This document shows, piece by piece, positions 16,560-25,284 of a stretch of DNA of 64,000 bases. Source of the DNA: HGM04593 sp045589695 (lineage in GTDB: Bacteria; Bacteroidota; Bacteroidia; Bacteroidales; Bacteroidaceae); contig JAZNPP010000037.1 of assembly GCA_045589695.1 (NCBI GenBank), forward strand, positions 37,250 through 101,249, read 5' to 3'. The position numbers and the translations under genes were made by a program. The notes beneath the pieces were generated by a model. The model ran no database searches, was not told the origin of the DNA, and worked only from the letters and a program-made list of their open reading frames with translations. Position 1 is the stretch's first letter; the number at the start of each line of letters is the position of its first letter.

Positions 16560-17821
16560 GACTCATATACCGTGTAACTATAAGGCTTGCCCTGTTCCTG
16601 CTCCCCATAATGTTGCTGTGGGGCACAATGTTCTATATATCAATGGCACATGAGATAAACGACGAGACCGACGACAGCCTTGAGGATTATGCCGAGTTGC
16701 TTATACGGCGTACCCTCGCCGGCAAGGAGCTTCCGCGTCCCGGTAACGGCAGCAATAACACATACTCCATTGAACTGCTGCCTGCTACTGCAGTACACGA
16801 ACAAAAGGTAACGTTCGAGAACAAGCGGGTATACATAGCCGAAAAAGAGGAGAGCGAGCCTGCAAGAGAGCTTACGATGACATTCCCCGACAAAGAGGGC
16901 AGGATATACCGCCTTACGGTATCGACACCTACGTTCGAACGTGAGGATCTTATAAGAGCCATAATGCTGCATATAATAATACTTTACCTGCTGCTTATGC
17001 TCACGATACTCATTGTCACAACAATGATTTTCAACTACAGCATGAGGCCTTTGTACGCCCTGCTGAGATGGTTTGACCGGTACACTCCGGGTAAGGGAAC
17101 CGAAGGCATGCCTGCGGACAACAGCACATTGGAGTTCAAGAAGCTCACCCAAGCGGCATACAGCACTATAGAACGTGCCGAGAGCCACATGGAGAGACAG
17201 AAACAGTTCATAGGCAACGCTTCTCATGAGCTGCAGACACCGTTGGCGGTGCTTGGCACACGCATTGAATGGCTGATAGACAACACTGCGCTGAACGAAG
17301 AGCAGCTCGCTGAGCTGTTCAAGATGCGTCAGTCTTTGCAGCGGATTGTCAGGCTCAACCGCACGTTGCTCTTGCTGTCGAAAATTGACAACCGTCAGTT
17401 CCCTGAGAGAAAAGATATCGACATCGCAGAGATTATAAGAAATGAGTTAGAGGTATATTCCGACATATACAGCGACAAGGGCATTGAATGCACAGCGCTG
17501 ATTCCCGACAGCTTTATGGTGAACATGAACGAGTCGCTGGCGACTACAATGGTCACGAACCTTATAAAGAACGCTTTCCTGCACACGGCAGAGAACGGCA
17601 CAATTGAGATAGCCATTGAAAAGGGAGCGCTTCGCATAAGCAACAGCGGTACGGAGCCGCTCGACAGCGACAAACTGTTCGACCGCTTTTACACCAGCGG
17701 CAAGAAAGGCTCAACGGGGCTCGGCCTCGCTCTCGTAAAGTCCATTGCAGGGTATTATAACTATAAGGTTGAATATTCGTTCAACAAAAACATGCATTGC
17801 TTTACTGTTCATATGCAATGA
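16556..17821 (+). CDS. Sensor histidine kinase
   Basis: Membrane kinase with two transmembrane helices (about residues 9-29 and 134-159) enclosing a periplasmic sensor of about 105 residues. A HAMP-like linker leads to the dimerisation helix with H224 in NASHELQTPLAVL. The ATPase domain shows the N box (NLIKNAFLHT), a G-box region and GLGLALVKSI. The family autophosphorylates on His and passes the phosphate to the regulator D51 encoded immediately upstream. The four-base ATGA overlap with the regulator gene supports the pairing. The sensor domain has no recognisable fold by eye, so the stimulus is unknown; an envelope signal is likely from the topology. Confidence 0.95.
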   Translation: MRLIYRVTIRLALFLLPIMLLWGTMFYISMAHEINDETDDSLEDYAELLIRRTLAGKELPRPGNGSNNTYSIELLPATAVHEQKVTFENKRVYIAEKEESEPARELTMTFPDKEGRIYRLTVSTPTFEREDLIRAIMLHIIILYLLLMLTILIVTTMIFNYSMRPLYALLRWFDRYTPGKGTEGMPADNSTLEFKKLTQAAYSTIERAESHMERQKQFIGNASHELQTPLAVLGTRIEWLIDNTALNEEQLAELFKMRQSLQRIVRLNRTLLLLSKIDNRQFPERKDIDIAEIIRNELEVYSDIYSDKGIECTALIPDSFMVNMNESLATTMVTNLIKNAFLHTAENGTIEIAIEKGALRISNSGTEPLDSDKLFDRFYTSGKKGSTGLGLALVKSIAGYYNYKVEYSFNKNMHCFTVHMQ

Positions 17822-18028
17822 GCTTATAAATAAGCCTTGTCGCTTCTTTTCAAAAAAAATCAAAAAAAATCGTTTTTTCCAGAAATTTCAAATTCATTTC
17901 AGAATTGCATATAATCTTTGTATCAGAAATTACAAAGAGAGGCTGTTTGCCGCAAATGGTCAGCAGATGATTTTTGTAAAACTAAAATTTAACTGGATTG
18001 TTTATTGAATAACTTAAAAACGAAGATT

Positions 18029-18469
18029 ATGAAAAAGATTTTATTTGTATTAGCAGCGATTTTTACATTCGGTATTTCTAACGTACAGGCCGACAATGAC
18101 AAGTTGGTAAACAAGAGCGACCTCCCGGCACAGGCACAGCAGTTCCTTAACGATAACTTTGCAGGCGTGAGCCTTACATACGCCAAGCTGGAACGTGACT
18201 TCCTGGAGCGTTCATACGAGGTTGTCCTCACCGACGGCACAAAGCTCGAGTTTACCCTGAAAGGACAATGGAAAGAGGTTGATTGCCGTTACGCCGAGGT
18301 GCCTGCGAACATCATCCCTCAGCAGATAAGAGACTATGTGGCAAAGAACTACCCGGGCGTTAAGGTTTTGAAGATTGAGCGTGACCGCAACGACTACGAG
18401 CTTAAGCTGTCGAACCGCTACGAGCTTACTTTTGACAAGAACTTTAATATAATAGACATTGATAACTGA
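18029..18469 (+). CDS. Periplasmic PepSY-like protein (BLIP-like fold)
   Basis: A signal peptide (MKKILFVLAAIFTFGISNVQA) is followed by two related halves with the PepSY-like pattern: LPAQAQQFLNDNF...YEVVLTDGTKLEFTLKGQWKEV and VPANIIPQQIRDYVAKNYPG...YELKLSNRYELTFDKNFNIIDID. In Bacteroidota such putative beta-lactamase-inhibitor-like/PepSY-like proteins are small periplasmic proteins of unknown role, often beside two-component systems. I use the ATG at 18029; an upstream TTG would add eight residues before the signal peptide. It is 207 bases after the kinase gene and 20 bases before a second protein of the same kind. Confidence 0.8.
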   Translation: MKKILFVLAAIFTFGISNVQADNDKLVNKSDLPAQAQQFLNDNFAGVSLTYAKLERDFLERSYEVVLTDGTKLEFTLKGQWKEVDCRYAEVPANIIPQQIRDYVAKNYPGVKVLKIERDRNDYELKLSNRYELTFDKNFNIIDIDN

Positions 18470-18489
18470 TAAATAATACACAAGAAACT

Positions 18490-18933
18490 ATGAAAAAGAT
18501 ATTTCCCATGTTTATACTGCTGCTTTCGATAGCGGCATGCGATAATAATTTCGAGTACCCGTTGAGCGACACTGTTTCCGACTTCATAAAAACAGAATAT
18601 AAAGGCGCCAAGCTGCTCGATGCCGAATATTCCGACGGCGGGCTCTACGAGGTAGAGATTCTGCATAAGTCAATAGTAAAAGAGGTGTATTTCAATTCCG
18701 AGGACGAGTGGGTCTACACAACATGGGACGTGAAGCCGTCGTCATTGCCCGATGCGGTGAAGACATACGTCAATACCAACTATCCTGAATACCGTATCGA
18801 TGATGCCGACTTTTATGAAAGCTCCTCGTTGTCGTATTATACTGTAGAGGTACAGAAGGGCGAGAGCGAGCGTACGATTAACCTGAAAGCAGACGGCACA
18901 TTGGTCGGAATAACGGACTTGTGGCCTTTCTGA
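18490..18933 (+). CDS. PepSY-like lipoprotein
   Basis: A lipoprotein signal with lipobox IAAC (Cys17) precedes a 130-residue domain with two PepSY-like halves: DTVSDFIKTEYKGAKLLDAEYSDGGLYEVEI and LPDAVKTYVNTNYPEYRIDDADFYESS...YYTVEVQKGESERTINLKADGTLV. It is a paralogue-like partner of the preceding gene, 20 bases upstream, but anchored to a membrane by lipid while the first is probably soluble. The residues after the Cys (DNNFEY) do not form a strong acidic surface-export signal, so the leaflet is uncertain. A strong terminator follows within 60 bases. The function is unknown; context suggests a sensor-linked envelope module. Confidence 0.8.
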   Translation: MKKIFPMFILLLSIAACDNNFEYPLSDTVSDFIKTEYKGAKLLDAEYSDGGLYEVEILHKSIVKEVYFNSEDEWVYTTWDVKPSSLPDAVKTYVNTNYPEYRIDDADFYESSSLSYYTVEVQKGESERTINLKADGTLVGITDLWPF

Positions 18934-18984
18934 AAGGATTGGAATTAGAACCCGTCCACGATGCAGGGTTGATATATATTGCGA

Positions 18985-19016
18985 GCGGAGCTGCCTTTCG
19001 GCAGCTCCGCTTTTTT
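18985..19016 (+). terminator. Intrinsic terminator after the PepSY-like pair
   Basis: GCGGAGCTGCC (18985-18995), loop TTTC, GGCAGCTCCGC (19000-19010), followed by six T residues. It is a perfect 11-bp GC-rich stem on the plus strand and also separates the convergent GH84 gene. Confidence 0.9.
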
Positions 19017-19035
19017 ATGAATAAAAGTTTTTCGC

Positions 19036-21267
19036 TTATCTTCTTATAAATCTGAAGTTCTTGAAGTATACTTTCTGTTCTGCGCCGCTGATGTTCGTGA
19101 TGCGGAGCTTTGTAGCTGTCATGCCGCCGAGTTCGTTGCCTGTGTGGATGACGGGATCGTCCTCGCTGTAGTGGAGCAGCGCGACCTCTCTCCATGCGCC
19201 GTTCACGAACAGTTCGAGACGGAAGTTCTTTGCTACATTGTTCACGCCGAAATTGAAGTCCATACCCTGGAAAGTAACGGCACTCTCGCTTTCGAGCAGC
19301 AGCTCGCCGTCGGCCTGCCAGTTGATTACTTCAAGCGCCGGCGATATCTCTACAACGTCGCCGTTGATTCTTACGGGCAACAATGCAAGCTGTGTGACCG
19401 TTGAACTGAGCTTGTATGGGTTATACTCGGCTGTTGTCTCAAGCTGTGTGCCATTTGCAGCATTGTACCTCTCTGTTGCAAGCGCAAAGAGCTTGTTCAG
19501 TGTGGGGAGCATAACCTTTGTTCCCAACTTCGTGCCAATCTGATAGGGGTGACGCATTGCCTTGTTGTTCTCAAGATCGAACATCTGCTTCTGCAATGAA
19601 CGTGCCTGCTTGTATAGGTTCTCGAAGGTAAGGAATTTGCTTGCTGCGCTGACGTTGTCCTTCATCTCGGCGAACATAAGCATTGTGCACACTGCGCTTC
19701 CGTATGTTGCAAGGTGCTTGCCTTGAATGAGCCAGGGGCGCAGTTCGTGTATAAGTTCCGGGTTGCTGTTGTCGTTGAGCAAAATGTCACAGGCAATGTT
19801 CAACTCGAAGCAAGCGTTGTTAATCATTGCTGTTGCGTACATATCTCCTGTCAATGCTTTCTCGGCTGTCTCGCGAAGTTCCTCGCCCTCTTCACGGCGG
19901 AATCCGTGCCCGTTGGGGCCAAGGTCCTTGTTGTAGAGCGCGAATGTGCGTAGTGCCTGCGGGTTGCTCGGGAGTATGTTCTTGATACTCTTTTCCCAGT
20001 TGCTCTGGTAGTCGTATGCCTCCATGTTCCAGCAGTAGTCGGCAATGCCGTAGAGAGAAATCTTCGATGTCTCGGCATACTCCATGGGGTTGCTCACGAA
20101 GCCCGAAACGTCGCCTGCGATATCAAGGCCGTTGCCGTAAGCAGGGCCCATAAGAATGTGGTCACGTACGAAGTCGTTCACGGGGAAGTTGAGCCATATA
20201 TAACCCTTACGCTGTATACGCTCGTTAATCCACTCCATCGTGGGCTTGTCGATGCATGCGACGACTGAGTTGCCGGTCCACATCACCTCGACGCTTTTGT
20301 TCAGCTCTTTGCCGAGCGTACGCAAGTAGCCTCTCTCCTCATTTGCCCAACCCTTGTTATATTCGGTGGGGCAGAGAATGAGCGGCGCTACATCGCCCTT
20401 TGCCTGAACGAAGTTGTCGTCGATGTAGTTGAGCAGCTCGGCCTGTTTGTCGGCTTTTGTGCCCTCGCCCCAAATGTCGTCGAAAAAGACTGCGAAAGAA
20501 CGTACGCCGAGCTGGTACATTACCTCGAACTTGGCAATGAGCTTGTCACGGTCCTCGTCGTTCCACCTGATGTCCACGCCCGGGTGTATCGCCCAGTAGA
20601 AGTTCACGCCGTTCTGCTTGGCAACCTCTACAAGCTCGGCAATGCGGTTTGCCTCAGCCTCAGGGTATGGCTCACGCCATTTGTCACGATGCCAGGGGTC
20701 GTCTTTCGGGCCGTATATATATACGTTCATCTTGTTGCGGCCGTAGAACTCAAGCTGGCTCTTGCGTGCCTCGTGGCTCCATGGTGTGCCGTAGAAACCC
20801 TCCACGGTGCCTCGGAAAGGAACATCGGGCCAGTCGGTAATGGTACATGCCTCAAGCTTGCCCTCGTTTATCATGCCGAGCAATGTCTGTACGCCGTAGA
20901 AGAGTCCCTTCTCGTCGTTTCCGGCAATGATAACCTCTTTGTCGGTCACCTTCATGTAGTAACCTTCGCTCTTTTCCGGTATCAATTTCTTGCAGCGTGC
21001 CACCTTGCTCTCGCCTTTGATGCCGAGCGTCACTTTGAATGGGGCTTTCTTTACAGCTTCGGGCGAAGCTGTCATGAGAGCGTCGTATATGTATCCGCTC
21101 AGGTGTCTCTTATCGGCGTTGATGCTCCACTGTGCGGGGGCCTCAAAAATTGCGTTCTCTCCGGCTGTTGTTACTTCCTGCGGTACGGGGTTCACAAGGC
21201 TCACCTGTGCGGTGGCACCCAAGCCTGCAAAAAGCAGCATGCCTAATGTCAGAATTTTCTTGTTCAT
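19036..21267 (-). CDS. GH84 beta-N-acetylglucosaminidase (O-GlcNAcase-like)
   Basis: Secreted or periplasmic hexosaminidase that should remove terminal beta-linked GlcNAc by substrate-assisted catalysis. The signal peptide is MNKKILTLGMLLFAGLGATAQ. A GH20b-like N-terminal domain fills about residues 22-135, and the catalytic barrel starts at VPFRGTVEGFYGTPWSH. The catalytic pair D263/D264 lies in FAVFFDDIWGEGTK, and WTGNSVV and WLNFPVNDF are also typical. A helical domain and a C-terminal beta-sandwich (MDFNFGVNNVAKNFRLELFVNGAWREV) follow. The 743-residue length is close to the well-studied Bacteroides thetaiotaomicron GH84. It is the last gene of an operon with a transporter and a porin. Host mucin or glycoprotein GlcNAc is the likely substrate. 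Confidence 0.93.
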   Translation of the reverse strand: MNKKILTLGMLLFAGLGATAQVSLVNPVPQEVTTAGENAIFEAPAQWSINADKRHLSGYIYDALMTASPEAVKKAPFKVTLGIKGESKVARCKKLIPEKSEGYYMKVTDKEVIIAGNDEKGLFYGVQTLLGMINEGKLEACTITDWPDVPFRGTVEGFYGTPWSHEARKSQLEFYGRNKMNVYIYGPKDDPWHRDKWREPYPEAEANRIAELVEVAKQNGVNFYWAIHPGVDIRWNDEDRDKLIAKFEVMYQLGVRSFAVFFDDIWGEGTKADKQAELLNYIDDNFVQAKGDVAPLILCPTEYNKGWANEERGYLRTLGKELNKSVEVMWTGNSVVACIDKPTMEWINERIQRKGYIWLNFPVNDFVRDHILMGPAYGNGLDIAGDVSGFVSNPMEYAETSKISLYGIADYCWNMEAYDYQSNWEKSIKNILPSNPQALRTFALYNKDLGPNGHGFRREEGEELRETAEKALTGDMYATAMINNACFELNIACDILLNDNSNPELIHELRPWLIQGKHLATYGSAVCTMLMFAEMKDNVSAASKFLTFENLYKQARSLQKQMFDLENNKAMRHPYQIGTKLGTKVMLPTLNKLFALATERYNAANGTQLETTAEYNPYKLSSTVTQLALLPVRINGDVVEISPALEVINWQADGELLLESESAVTFQGMDFNFGVNNVAKNFRLELFVNGAWREVALLHYSEDDPVIHTGNELGGMTATKLRITNISGAEQKVYFKNFRFIRR

Positions 21268-21294
21268 ATTGTCTTAATTATTATAATGTTCTAA

Positions 21295-22677
21295 TCAGAA
21301 GTTGTATCGCAGCATAGCGCATATACGATGGTTTGTCACGGCATTAGGGTTATACATTGTGTAGTTGTCCTTGATATCCGTGCCGTTGTTCTTGCTGTAA
21401 CCTACCGTGGTGGGGTTGTACTCCACGCCGACAGACAGCGCATTGTGCGTGTAAAGGACGCTCGGAGCTACACGCCACATGTAGTCCATGTTCTTTTCGC
21501 CGCGCATATACAGCATGAACTCGCCTTTGTCGTTCTTGCAGATGTCGTTCATGCAACCAAGGTTCTTGGTATATCCTGCAAAGCAGCAGAATGTAAAGAA
21601 TCCTTTTTTCAAGTTCAGCTTGTATGTGGCGTCTATCCAACCGCTGATGCTGTTGAGGCTGCTGTACTTCCATTCGCCGTTGTCGAGTTTCTCGGTAACT
21701 CCGTAGCCGCTTATCATGCTAAGGTGAGCTGCGTTCTGCGCATATGTTACACGTCCTTTTACGCCCCAGTCGCCCTTCTTGTACGAAGCGAAAAGCGTAG
21801 GAGTGAAGCTCACGAACATTTTGTCGGAATTGTGCTTTACGGTAACCTCATTTCCGGTAGGGACCGATTCGTATACTTGCTCCCCGTTCGCATCCAGCAC
21901 GGGCGTTCCGTCAGCTTTATATATGGGGTTTTTGACAAACTCTTTTTCTGTTGATGTATAATATTGGCGTGGCTTAAGGGTAAGAATGTCAAGGCCGACT
22001 CCCATCATGAATCCGCCGTTTCTTATCATACCCTGCAGGTAAAATTCGGGAACAATGGCGTTGCGGGCATACTCGAACGAAGCGCCGTCGGGCCCGTAAG
22101 AGGTATACTGGAACTGGTACAGAGCCGTAGCTGTAAGGGTCACGCCTTTTGTCTGGAAATCATAACGCACCTGCGGAGAGCGGCTGAACGGTGTGAACGG
22201 CGCTCCTGTCTCTAAAGAGAATACGTCGGGCATCATGTCGCCCATTATGGGGTGCCATGCCTGGCCGACAAGCAACTTGCTCTTTTCCCACTCCATTTTC
22301 GCGTATGCCTGGCGTATGCGAAGCACTGTGTTGCTTGAACCGAAGCCGGCAAAGTCCGATTCAATCTTTGCCGATGTCTTTGCCCCCAAAAACTCCAGCC
22401 CTGTCACGTTGAGGCCTAAGCGGGTGGTGATGCTCAGGAGCATGATATTGTCCTGCGCATTGAGGTCTTCGGTTTTGTCTTCGTTGTAATTGACATCCTT
22501 AGGCATGTAGTAGAACTGTTCGCTGTTTGACGTGTAGCTTGCTCTTGTGTCGTAGCAAGCGTAGTTCCTTACGAAACCGTAGAACTTGAAGCTGACTTTC
22601 TCTTTCGCTTTCTCTTGTGCGAATGTGGCTGTCGCAAGCAATGCAACGAGCAATGTTGATAATAATCTGTTCTTCAT
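21295..22677 (-). CDS. DcaP-like outer-membrane porin
   Basis: A signal peptide (MKNRLLSTLLVALLATATFA) precedes a protein with the alternating pattern of a beta-barrel and an aromatic C-terminus (HRICAMLRYNF), the usual outer-membrane insertion signal. Segments such as VSFKFYGFVRNYACYDTR, SAKIESDFAGFG, LRIRQAYAKMEW and LLVGQAWHPIMGDMMPD resemble the DcaP-type trimeric porins of Bacteroidota. These let small anionic solutes cross the outer membrane. The gene sits 16 bases after a DASS-type carboxylate/sulfate transporter gene and 27 bases before the GH84 gene, so it may provide the outer-membrane route for the transporter's substrate. The family assignment is by pattern, not alignment. Confidence 0.75.
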   Translation of the reverse strand: MKNRLLSTLLVALLATATFAQEKAKEKVSFKFYGFVRNYACYDTRASYTSNSEQFYYMPKDVNYNEDKTEDLNAQDNIMLLSITTRLGLNVTGLEFLGAKTSAKIESDFAGFGSSNTVLRIRQAYAKMEWEKSKLLVGQAWHPIMGDMMPDVFSLETGAPFTPFSRSPQVRYDFQTKGVTLTATALYQFQYTSYGPDGASFEYARNAIVPEFYLQGMIRNGGFMMGVGLDILTLKPRQYYTSTEKEFVKNPIYKADGTPVLDANGEQVYESVPTGNEVTVKHNSDKMFVSFTPTLFASYKKGDWGVKGRVTYAQNAAHLSMISGYGVTEKLDNGEWKYSSLNSISGWIDATYKLNLKKGFFTFCCFAGYTKNLGCMNDICKNDKGEFMLYMRGEKNMDYMWRVAPSVLYTHNALSVGVEYNPTTVGYSKNNGTDIKDNYTMYNPNAVTNHRICAMLRYNF

Positions 22678-22693
22678 ATTTGTGTGTGTTGTA

Positions 22694-24166
22694 TTATCCG
22701 AAATATCCTGTCTGTCCTACAAGAATGACAAGCATATATCCTATGACAAGCGATATGATTCCTATAATAATTCCTGTACGGAACATCTGCGAGGTTTTTA
22801 TCAGTCCTGTCGAATATGCTATGGCGTTGGGCGGGGTGCTTATGGGCAGGGACATGGCGAACGAAGCCGACATAGCGACGCCTACAAGCAGCGTGCCTAC
22901 GCCGCCGTACTCTCCGAGCGCAGGGCCCATGCCTGTTCCTACAGCTACCATAATGGGCACCATTAACGCCGTTGCGGCAGAGTTGGAGATGAATTGTGAA
23001 AGTATCCAGCAGATGAGTCCGCCTCCGATCATTACTACGAGCGCAGGCCAGCTGTCAAACGGGATGGTCTTTACAAGAGCCTCGGCAAGCCCGGTCTTTG
23101 ACATGCCCTCGCCAAGAGCGAAGCCTCCGGCAACCATCCACAGACAGGCCCAGTCTATGTCCTTGAGGTCGCTCGACTTAATTATTCGTGTAATGGCGAA
23201 CACGCCGATAGGTATGAGCGCGACCACATATGAGTTGATGCCGGTCCACTTCTCGAACATCCATAATAATATCGTGACAGCCAATGTCCCGTATATCACA
23301 TTTGTTCTCCAGCCTTTTTTGGCGCCTCCCATAATGTGAAGGTTTACCTTTTTTGCGGTAAAGGGGAACATGATTGTCAATAGTACCCACGAGATTGCGA
23401 TAATGACAAGTACAAGAGGTGTCATTACCATCATCCACTCGCCGAAATCAACGCCTAAATTAAGGCCGTCCGCATCGTTTATATATTGCAACGCAATGCC
23501 GTTAGGGGGCGTTCCGATAGGCGTTGCCAAACCGCCGATATTAGCGCCGATTGGAATGGCGAGCGCCAATGCCGCCGTGCCCTTTTCGCTCTGTGGCAGC
23601 TGGCGCAGCACAGGAGCAAGGAACGTGAGCATCATGGCTGCCGTTGCGGTGTTGCTTACGAACATCGAGAATATTGCTGTAACAAGCATGAAGCCGAACA
23701 GTACAATTTTGGGGTTAGAACCGAAAGGCCTGAGCATAGCTCTCGCCATGCTTACGTCAATGCCGCTTTTTGACGCCACAAGGGCAAGTATAAAGCCTCC
23801 CATGAAGAGCATCACGGTGGGGTTGGCGAAAGTATACATTATGCTCTTGTAGCTCATCAGCTCGCTTTTCTCATATCCGCTTGTGAGGAACGACAGGCCG
23901 CTGTCCGAAACGGTAAGCAGCATTATTACAATTATGAGCAGTGATGTAGTCCATGCCGGAACGGCCTCTACTATCCACATGAAGGCTGCCCACAGGAATA
24001 TGGCGATGACGCGCTGCTGAATGTCTGTAAGTCCCTCGATTCCGAATATTTCGTTAGGCAACATTGCGACAATCAATGCGAACAGTGAAATCAAACTGAC
24101 TTTAATGTATCTGTTGTAGCGTCTTAAAAAACGCCATATTTTGCCGAATGCGCTTCTTTGTTCCAT
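22694..24166 (-). CDS. DASS-family (SLC13) anion:sodium symporter
   Basis: Inner-membrane carrier with about a dozen hydrophobic segments in 490 residues. The paired substrate/sodium motifs of the divalent anion:Na+ symporter family are clear: SNTATAAMMLTFLAPV with GTPPNGIALQY in the first half, and SNSAATALMVPIMVA with STPPNAIAYSTG in the second. Members import dicarboxylates such as succinate, or sulfate, with sodium; the two SNT/NSAAT-type motifs suit dicarboxylates but do not settle it. It is the first gene of an operon with a DcaP-like porin and a GH84 enzyme and is divergent from a thioredoxin gene. An 18-bp palindrome lies in the shared upstream region. Confidence 0.9.
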   Translation of the reverse strand: MEQRSAFGKIWRFLRRYNRYIKVSLISLFALIVAMLPNEIFGIEGLTDIQQRVIAIFLWAAFMWIVEAVPAWTTSLLIIVIMLLTVSDSGLSFLTSGYEKSELMSYKSIMYTFANPTVMLFMGGFILALVASKSGIDVSMARAMLRPFGSNPKIVLFGFMLVTAIFSMFVSNTATAAMMLTFLAPVLRQLPQSEKGTAALALAIPIGANIGGLATPIGTPPNGIALQYINDADGLNLGVDFGEWMMVMTPLVLVIIAISWVLLTIMFPFTAKKVNLHIMGGAKKGWRTNVIYGTLAVTILLWMFEKWTGINSYVVALIPIGVFAITRIIKSSDLKDIDWACLWMVAGGFALGEGMSKTGLAEALVKTIPFDSWPALVVMIGGGLICWILSQFISNSAATALMVPIMVAVGTGMGPALGEYGGVGTLLVGVAMSASFAMSLPISTPPNAIAYSTGLIKTSQMFRTGIIIGIISLVIGYMLVILVGQTGYFG

Positions 24167-24244
24167 AAAGTTTATCCCAAATTAGTAATTGCTGGTGCTA
24201 AATTACTTTAAACTATCCAAACAATCAATAAAGCCGTGCAATTT

Positions 24245-24262
24245 TTGTTCATTTATGAACAA
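24245..24262. promoter_or_regulatory. 18-bp palindrome between the divergent DASS and thioredoxin genes
   Basis: TTGTTCAT-TT-ATGAACAA is a perfect inverted repeat with 8-base arms, 79 bases upstream of the DASS start and 84 bases upstream of the thioredoxin start. Size and symmetry suit a dimeric regulator such as a CRP/FNR-type protein; the identity of the regulator is a guess. Confidence 0.45.
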
Positions 24263-24311
24263 TATTGCTACTTCGTTTTTTTCTGTTGTATGATATTAAT
24301 GACATTTTCGT

Positions 24312-24319
24312 TATTTTTG
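24312..24319 (+). promoter_or_regulatory. Candidate -7 box for the thioredoxin gene
   Basis: TATTTTTG, an exact TAnnTTTG match, 26 bases before the start codon. A TTG at 24286-24288 is a few bases farther than the ideal -33 spacing. Confidence 0.5.
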
Positions 24320-24345
24320 CAGCAAACGATTAAAAATATAAAGTT

Positions 24346-24705
24346 ATGGCAATAATACATTTGACTAAAGGAGGTTTCTCAAGAAGAGTCTCAAATATCG
24401 AGAACGGCAACAGTGAATTCAAATTTTTGGGCGACAAACCGGCTTTGATAGACTTCTATGCCGATTGGTGCGGTCCTTGCAAGATGCTCTCTCCCGTACT
24501 CGAAGAGGTGTCGAACGAATATGCAGGCAAGATCGATGTCTACAAGGTCAATGTCGATGACGAGGAGGAACTCGCATCGCTCTTTGCGATACGTTCCATA
24601 CCGACATTGATATTCGTTCCCATGAACGGCGCTCTGCAGCGTATGCAAGGCGCTATGGGCAAGGCTCAGCTGAAAGATGCGATAGAGAGCATATTGCTCA
24701 AATAG
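24346..24705 (+). CDS. trxA: Thioredoxin
   Basis: Small cytoplasmic disulfide reductase. The active site WCGPC has its cysteines at residues 42 and 45, and the cis-proline loop is RSIPTLIF. The fold runs ALIDFYADWCGPCKMLSPVLEEVSNEYAGKIDVYKVNVDDEEELASLFAIRSIPT, with a helical end. There is no signal peptide, and the length (119) is standard with a slightly long N-terminus (MAIIHLTKGGFSRRVSN). It appears to be a single gene, with its own promoter and divergent from the DASS operon. The gene symbol is used in a general sense: other thioredoxin paralogues may exist elsewhere in the genome. Confidence 0.93.
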   Translation: MAIIHLTKGGFSRRVSNIENGNSEFKFLGDKPALIDFYADWCGPCKMLSPVLEEVSNEYAGKIDVYKVNVDDEEELASLFAIRSIPTLIFVPMNGALQRMQGAMGKAQLKDAIESILLK

Positions 24706-24816
24706 TAGCTGCCGTGCGGCGAAAACGCTGTTTTATGCATATATGTTTGTCGTTTTGTTTTCTTTTTTATTATTTTGCACACGATATGTTGATTTAAGAA
24801 TTTATAACAAATTACT

Positions 24817-25275
24817 ATGAAAAAGTTTTTTACAAATCTTCTTTTGGTTGCGATGTTCGCTTCAACACCTTTCGTGTTTACTTCATGCGGTGACCTTTTT
24901 GGCATGATAGGTGATATCATGCAGGAGATAGAGGATGACGAAAACGGCGAAAACGAGGACAACAACTACGAGGGCGGAAACGATATGCCTGGGGCGACAG
25001 AGAATGAAGTTATAGATGTCGAGCCTTATGGAATATATAGACGGAATCTTCTTGAAATGTGTGTAAAACTGACTCATGAATACAAGTACACAATTAACGG
25101 GCTCGACGACTGCGACTGGGCTAGAGTGGAGTGGGCGCAAGAGTACGAAGGAAACATGTGGACACCTCTGATTACGGTCGATGAAAATACTACAGGCGAG
25201 CCCCGAGAGGAGTCTTTCGCGATATTCCTCGGCGAGAATTACATCTGCAGCCATACGATATTCCAACATCCTTAA
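24817..25275 (+). CDS. Small acidic lipoprotein of unknown function
   Basis: The lipoprotein signal ends with FTSC (Cys24). A helical amphipathic stretch (DLFGMIGDIMQEIEDD) and a strongly acidic, Asn/Gly-rich linker (ENGENEDNNYEGGND) follow. The C-terminal 90 residues look like a small beta domain with several Trp (DDCDWARVEWAQEYEGNMWTPL). I recognise no family. The mature protein is 129 residues and should be attached to a membrane, possibly exposed at the surface given the acidic linker. It is 9 bases upstream of another short envelope gene and probably co-transcribed with it. Confidence 0.65.
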   Translation: MKKFFTNLLLVAMFASTPFVFTSCGDLFGMIGDIMQEIEDDENGENEDNNYEGGNDMPGATENEVIDVEPYGIYRRNLLEMCVKLTHEYKYTINGLDDCDWARVEWAQEYEGNMWTPLITVDENTTGEPREESFAIFLGENYICSHTIFQHP

Positions 25276-25284
25276 AATCTATAC

